DNA of 9,123 nucleotides, taken from positions 1-9,123 of the forward strand of contig JAKEEV010000769.1 of the NCBI GenBank assembly GCA_022616395.1, read 5' to 3'. The DNA comes from Planctomycetia bacterium (GTDB lineage Bacteria; Planctomycetota; Planctomycetia; Gemmatales; Gemmataceae). A model generated the notes under the pieces. That model saw nothing but the letters and a program-made list of their open reading frames with translations, was not told the origin of the DNA and made no database searches. A program made the position numbers and the translations under genes. Positions 7,185-9,123 of this stretch are shown here, piece by piece. Position 1 is the first letter of the stretch. Each line of letters opens with the position of its first letter.

Positions 7185-7203
7185 AGCCGCCGCAGCGAGA
7201 CGG

Positions 7204-7224
7204 GTTGCGAACGAAGTGAGCAAC
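7204..7224. repeat. Short GA-type hairpin, A-T variant
   Basis: GTT at 7204-7206 pairs with AAC at 7222-7224 around the 15-mer GCGAACGAAGTGAGC (7207-7221). Inside it GC pairs with GC, then GA faces GA (tandem sheared G-A geometry), then AC pairs with GT around a GAA loop. It is closely related to the 15-mer at 7303-7317. It begins 20 nt after the nuoN stop; no T-run follows. Confidence 0.55.
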
Positions 7225-7230
7225 ATTGGT

Positions 7231-7252
7231 GAACCGCGACCGTGAGAGCGGG
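7231..7252 (+). repeat. Degenerate half-copy of the nuoL-nuoM palindrome
   Basis: CCGCGACCG at 7234-7242 followed by TGAGAGCGG matches CCGCGACCG at 3405-3413 followed by CAAGGGAGCGG, with two substitutions and a 2-nt gap. The complementary arm is absent, so this looks like a decayed or single-arm member of the same repeat family. A weaker echo, GCGACCG, lies at 7332-7338. Confidence 0.55.
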
Positions 7253-7265
7253 TGTTCGCTCAAGA

Positions 7266-7327
7266 GATCCACCCCCCAACCCCCTCCCTGCAGGGAGGGG
7301 CAGCGAGCGAAGCGAGCGGGGTGGGTC
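7266..7327. repeat. 62-nt palindromic element with three-way-junction fold
   Basis: Three nested pairings fit together without overlap. The outer stem is GATCCACCCC (7266-7275) with GGGGTGGGTC (7318-7327), ten pairs including one G-T. Inside are a perfect 20-bp palindrome CCCCTCCCTGCAGGGAGGGG (7281-7300) and the 15-mer GCGAGCGAAGCGAGC (7303-7317), which ends flush with the outer stem and contains GCGAAGC, a sequence known to form an unusually stable DNA mini-hairpin. It lies in the gap between nuoN and the phosphotransferase gene. No T-run follows, so intrinsic termination is not supported. Confidence 0.7.
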
Positions 7328-7406
7328 AACTGCGACCGCTCGCGGAGCAAAGACCACACTCAAAGACAGCGCCGCTCGGCAAGTGGCACCTACATACACT
7401 TCCTCT

Positions 7407-8381
7407 GTGACTCCCCTTCCCGAACAGCCTCCGGTTGGCGTTATCGCTCACTTCGCGCTGCACACACGCGGCCTGACGTGGATTCGCGTCTCTGGTGGGT
7501 TAAGCGGAGCGCGCGTCTGGCGTGGAGAAGTTCTCGGTGTGCCTCGTGTCGCTCTCAAAGAGTGGCCAGAAAACATCACACGCGAGCGTCTTGAACACAT
7601 TCACGCGTGGATGTCGCGCGCGGAGCATCTCCGTTTTGTTCCGCATGTGTTTGCGAACACATCTGGCGAAACCGTGCATGCCGAAGGGGGTCGAGCGTGG
7701 GATGCATGTCAGTGGATGATGGGTGAAGCTCGCCAATCACCCACGACGGAGGAAATCGCATCCGCGTGCGACGCGGTCGCGCATCTTCATCGCGCGTGGG
7801 CCACGAAGACGCAACACGGACCCTGCCCCGGTGTCCTCAACCGCCTCCAGATCCTATCTGCCGGCGAGCGAATCCTCCGAGCCGGGCCAGAAGCGATCCC
7901 TTCTCATTCTCCGCAACTCGACGCGCTTGTGAGACGCACGGTCAGAGCGGTCGCTCGTGTCTCGATTCGGACGCAAGAAGCGCTGCGTGTGTGGGAAAAC
8001 CGCTCCGTCGCGCTTCAACCATGCGTTCGCGATCTTCGCGGAGAACACATTCTGTTTGAAGCAAATCGAATTGTCGGAATCATCGACTTCGGCGCGCTGG
8101 CTGTCGATTCCCCCGCAGTTGATCTGTCCCGGTTGCTCGGCGACTTTGCTCCAGACGAGAAACTATTCGCGGCTGGCCTCAATCAGTATCGCGCGTCGGG
8201 GGGCGCGCTCGATGTTCCCGACGAGTTCGTGAGTCTGCTGGCGCGCAGTGGCATCACTTGTTCGGTAATTGGTTGGCTGATTCGGCTTGTGGTGCGCCGA
8301 GAACTCATTTCTGATCCTGCTTCCGTCGTGGCTCGCCTGAGCGGCCTCGTCGCCCAGGTTGAACAATCGTCCTCCACCTAA
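7407..8381 (+). CDS. APH-like phosphotransferase family protein, substrate unknown
   Basis: Probable soluble small-molecule kinase of the aminoglycoside/choline-kinase-like fold, 324 aa from GTG 7407. Visible features: a Gly/Ser-rich loop (VSGGLSGARVWR, about 28-38), the ATP-site lysine K51 in VALKEWP, a catalytic-loop region CVRDLRGEHILF with D209, and IIDFGALAVDSPAVDLSRLLG with metal-binding D227 and a helix Asp at 239. The loop departs from the common HGDLHPGNIL pattern: Arg replaces the His before the Asp, and His214 stands where the metal-binding Asn is expected. A start further upstream (GTG 7242) would translate the repeat region, so it was rejected; GTG 7383 is also in frame and cannot be excluded. 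No Shine-Dalgarno is visible at either. There is no functional link to nuo beyond adjacency. It could be an antibiotic, sugar or lipid-headgroup kinase; the sequence does not decide. Confidence 0.75.
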   Translation: MTPLPEQPPVGVIAHFALHTRGLTWIRVSGGLSGARVWRGEVLGVPRVALKEWPENITRERLEHIHAWMSRAEHLRFVPHVFANTSGETVHAEGGRAWDACQWMMGEARQSPTTEEIASACDAVAHLHRAWATKTQHGPCPGVLNRLQILSAGERILRAGPEAIPSHSPQLDALVRRTVRAVARVSIRTQEALRVWENRSVALQPCVRDLRGEHILFEANRIVGIIDFGALAVDSPAVDLSRLLGDFAPDEKLFAAGLNQYRASGGALDVPDEFVSLLARSGITCSVIGWLIRLVVRRELISDPASVVARLSGLVAQVEQSSST

Positions 8382-8451
8382 GCGCTTTCGGGAACAGGAC
8401 AAGCACTGTCGATATTCACGGCAGACGCCGGGAAATCATCCAGTCGGTGAT

Positions 8452-8479
8452 TTGACACTGGGGGGGTCCGTTCTACGGT
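8452..8479 (+). promoter_or_regulatory. Putative sigma70-type promoter for the pilin genes
   Basis: TTGACA at 8452-8457 matches the -35 consensus perfectly. After a 16-bp spacer comes TACGGT at 8474-8479, a weak -10 (3 of 6). The spacer contains seven consecutive G at 8460-8466. It lies in the intergenic region downstream of the phosphotransferase stop and about 215 bp before the first pilin ATG. Confidence 0.4.
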
Positions 8480-8693
8480 TGCGGTGTGAACGGGTCGTCT
8501 GGCAAGCCGGCTCGGTCGACCGACGAGATTCCGGTAGCCCCACGCGGCCGCCAGTTCCACGGGTGAAGCGGAAGTAAGTTCCTGGTTCCGAAATCGCCCT
8601 ATGAATCGGTGGACGGCGGGCAGCTATCGGGAGAAACGCCCGCGTGACCGAGGCCGGAGACCAGCCGGCTCGCGCAACATCCGGAGAGAAGCC
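8480..8693 (+). other. Long GC-rich leader upstream of the first pilin gene
   Basis: Together with 8382-8451, where I see nothing specific, this is the 312-bp gap between the phosphotransferase and the pilins. It holds a perfect 12-bp palindrome TCGGTCGACCGA (8512-8523), a GCGGGC/GCCCGC stem around 8628-8655, and a GCCGG/CCGGC stem around 8653-8670. None matches a riboswitch or RNA family I recognise. An ATG at 8601 is in frame with the pilin but would give an Arg-rich 31-residue extension unlike a prepilin leader. Confidence 0.35.
8683..8688 (+). promoter_or_regulatory. Ribosome binding site that sets the first pilin start
   Basis: GGAGAG lies 5 nt before ATG 8694 and favours it over the in-frame ATG at 8601. 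The resulting 18-residue leader is the size expected of Flp-type prepilins. Confidence 0.7.
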
Positions 8694-8891
8694 ATGCTCG
8701 GCCGGTTCACAAAAAGGGCCGTCGCCTTTTTAAAGGGGGAAGATGGCCCGACCGCCGTCGAGTACGCCGTGATGCTGGCGCTGATCATTGTGGTTCTGGT
8801 GGCAGCGATTAGCAACATCGGTGGCACGACGAGCGGGATGTACAACGACTTGAGCTTGCAAGGGGTCAAACCCGGTAGCTCTGGGTCGTGA
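8694..8891 (+). CDS. Flp/Fap-type (type IVb) prepilin, copy 1
   Basis: Major or minor pilin of a Tad-like tight-adherence pilus, exported to the inner membrane, trimmed by a prepilin peptidase and assembled into a filament. It has 65 aa. A short basic leader (TKRAVAFLK) ends in EDG18; the predicted cleavage is G18-P19, which puts Glu23 at +5 and Tyr24 at +6, the Flp signature. This is followed by a single hydrophobic helix (AVMLALIIVVLVAAI) that serves as both membrane anchor and filament core. The 47-residue mature chain ends in a short polar tail (LQGVKPGSSGS). It has a good Shine-Dalgarno at 8683-8688. It shares a 19-residue identical block with the next gene, 100 bp downstream, so the two are tandem paralogues. 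No tad assembly genes are in the window, so membership in a Tad locus is inferred. Confidence 0.88.
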   Translation: MLGRFTKRAVAFLKGEDGPTAVEYAVMLALIIVVLVAAISNIGGTTSGMYNDLSLQGVKPGSSGS

Positions 8892-8978
8892 ATTGAAAGA
8901 ATGCCCAAGAACTGTGCGGACCGACAGGACGGGGAACCTGGCGCTCCGCGAAACTCACCCTCGCTTTCATTCCAACAC

Positions 8979-8984
8979 GGGAGA
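8979..8984 (+). promoter_or_regulatory. Ribosome binding site of the second pilin gene
   Basis: GGGAGA lies 7 nt before ATG 8992. The 100-bp gap between the pilin genes otherwise shows no promoter or terminator that I can support. Confidence 0.6.
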
Positions 8985-8991
8985 TCGAATC

Positions 8992-9123
8992 ATGCGTCTG
9001 ACCAAGAATCTGGTTTCGTTCCTGAAGGCGGAAGATGGCCCGACGGCTGTTGAGTACGCTGTGATGCTGGCTCTGATTATCGTGGTGTGCATCGCCGCCA
9101 TCACGACCCTCGGCTCCAACGCC
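8992..9123 (+). CDS. Flp/Fap-type (type IVb) prepilin, copy 2, 3' end cut by window
   Basis: The first 44 codons of a second Flp-type prepilin; the frame is open to the last base. The leader is MRLTKNLVSFLKAEDG, with predicted cleavage at G16-P17, Glu21 at +5 and Tyr22 at +6. It is followed by the helix AVMLALIIVVCIAAITTLG. The 19-residue block from the EDG of the leader to the Val-Val of the helix is identical to copy 1. The leader before it and the residues after it differ, as does the DNA at third codon positions (for example GTCGAGTACGCC against GTTGAGTACGCT). This indicates an older duplication under purifying selection rather than a recent copy. Unlike copy 1, the helix contains a Cys. 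Confidence 0.88.
   Translation, partial: MRLTKNLVSFLKAEDGPTAVEYAVMLALIIVVCIAAITTLGSNA

Noticed and set aside
7281..7300. Intrinsic terminator of the nuo operon at the 20-bp palindrome
   Set aside because: The stem is strong but no T-run follows on either strand, and the palindrome is part of a larger repeat element.
7242..7406. N-terminal extension of the phosphotransferase from GTG 7242
   Set aside because: The 55 extra residues are the translation of the palindromic repeat (NPLPAGRGSERSERG) and do not belong to the kinase fold.
8480..8693. Riboswitch or known structured RNA in the pilin leader
   Set aside because: Only short GC stems are visible, as expected by chance in such sequence; no recognised aptamer core was found.
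8601..8693. Longer pilin start at ATG 8601
   Set aside because: It adds 31 Arg-rich residues before the prepilin leader and lacks a Shine-Dalgarno; ATG 8694 has one and gives a normal 18-residue leader.

Overview
The window is a high-GC bacterial segment that I read as a planctomycete, most likely Gemmataceae-like. This rests on three points: the two short Flp-type pilins with the EDGPTAVEYAVML core, the dispersed palindromic repeats between genes, and the enlarged Nuo membrane subunits. No database search was possible, so the taxonomy is an inference.

Positions 1-7184 hold the distal half of a respiratory complex I operon, all on the + strand, in the canonical order nuoJ (5' end cut off by the window), nuoK, nuoL, nuoM, nuoN. 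These encode the proton-pumping membrane arm. nuoJ/nuoK overlap by 4 bp and nuoK/nuoL by 8 bp, which suggests translational coupling. The nuoL-nuoM gap is filled almost entirely by a perfect 25-bp inverted repeat. The nuoM-nuoN gap holds a ~270-bp imperfect inverted repeat whose ends are arrays of a 7-bp unit. Several subunits are larger than their relatives: NuoJ has a ~190-residue charged linker before its last helix, NuoK has a ~45-residue tail, and NuoM has long loops plus a Gly/Lys-rich tail. Most of the family's key charged residues are present, but NuoN has Arg where the central TM7 lysine is expected.

Positions 7185-7406 are non-coding and made of short palindromic elements, including a 62-nt segment that folds on paper into a three-way junction. 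Positions 7407-8381 encode a diverged APH/choline-kinase-like phosphotransferase of unknown substrate.

Positions 8382-8693 are non-coding, with one promoter-like site and a long leader. They precede two tandem Flp/Fap type IVb pilin genes, the second cut by the right end of the window. These probably start a Tad-type pilus or prepilin locus unrelated to the nuo operon. I found no rRNA, tRNA, CRISPR array or transposase gene.
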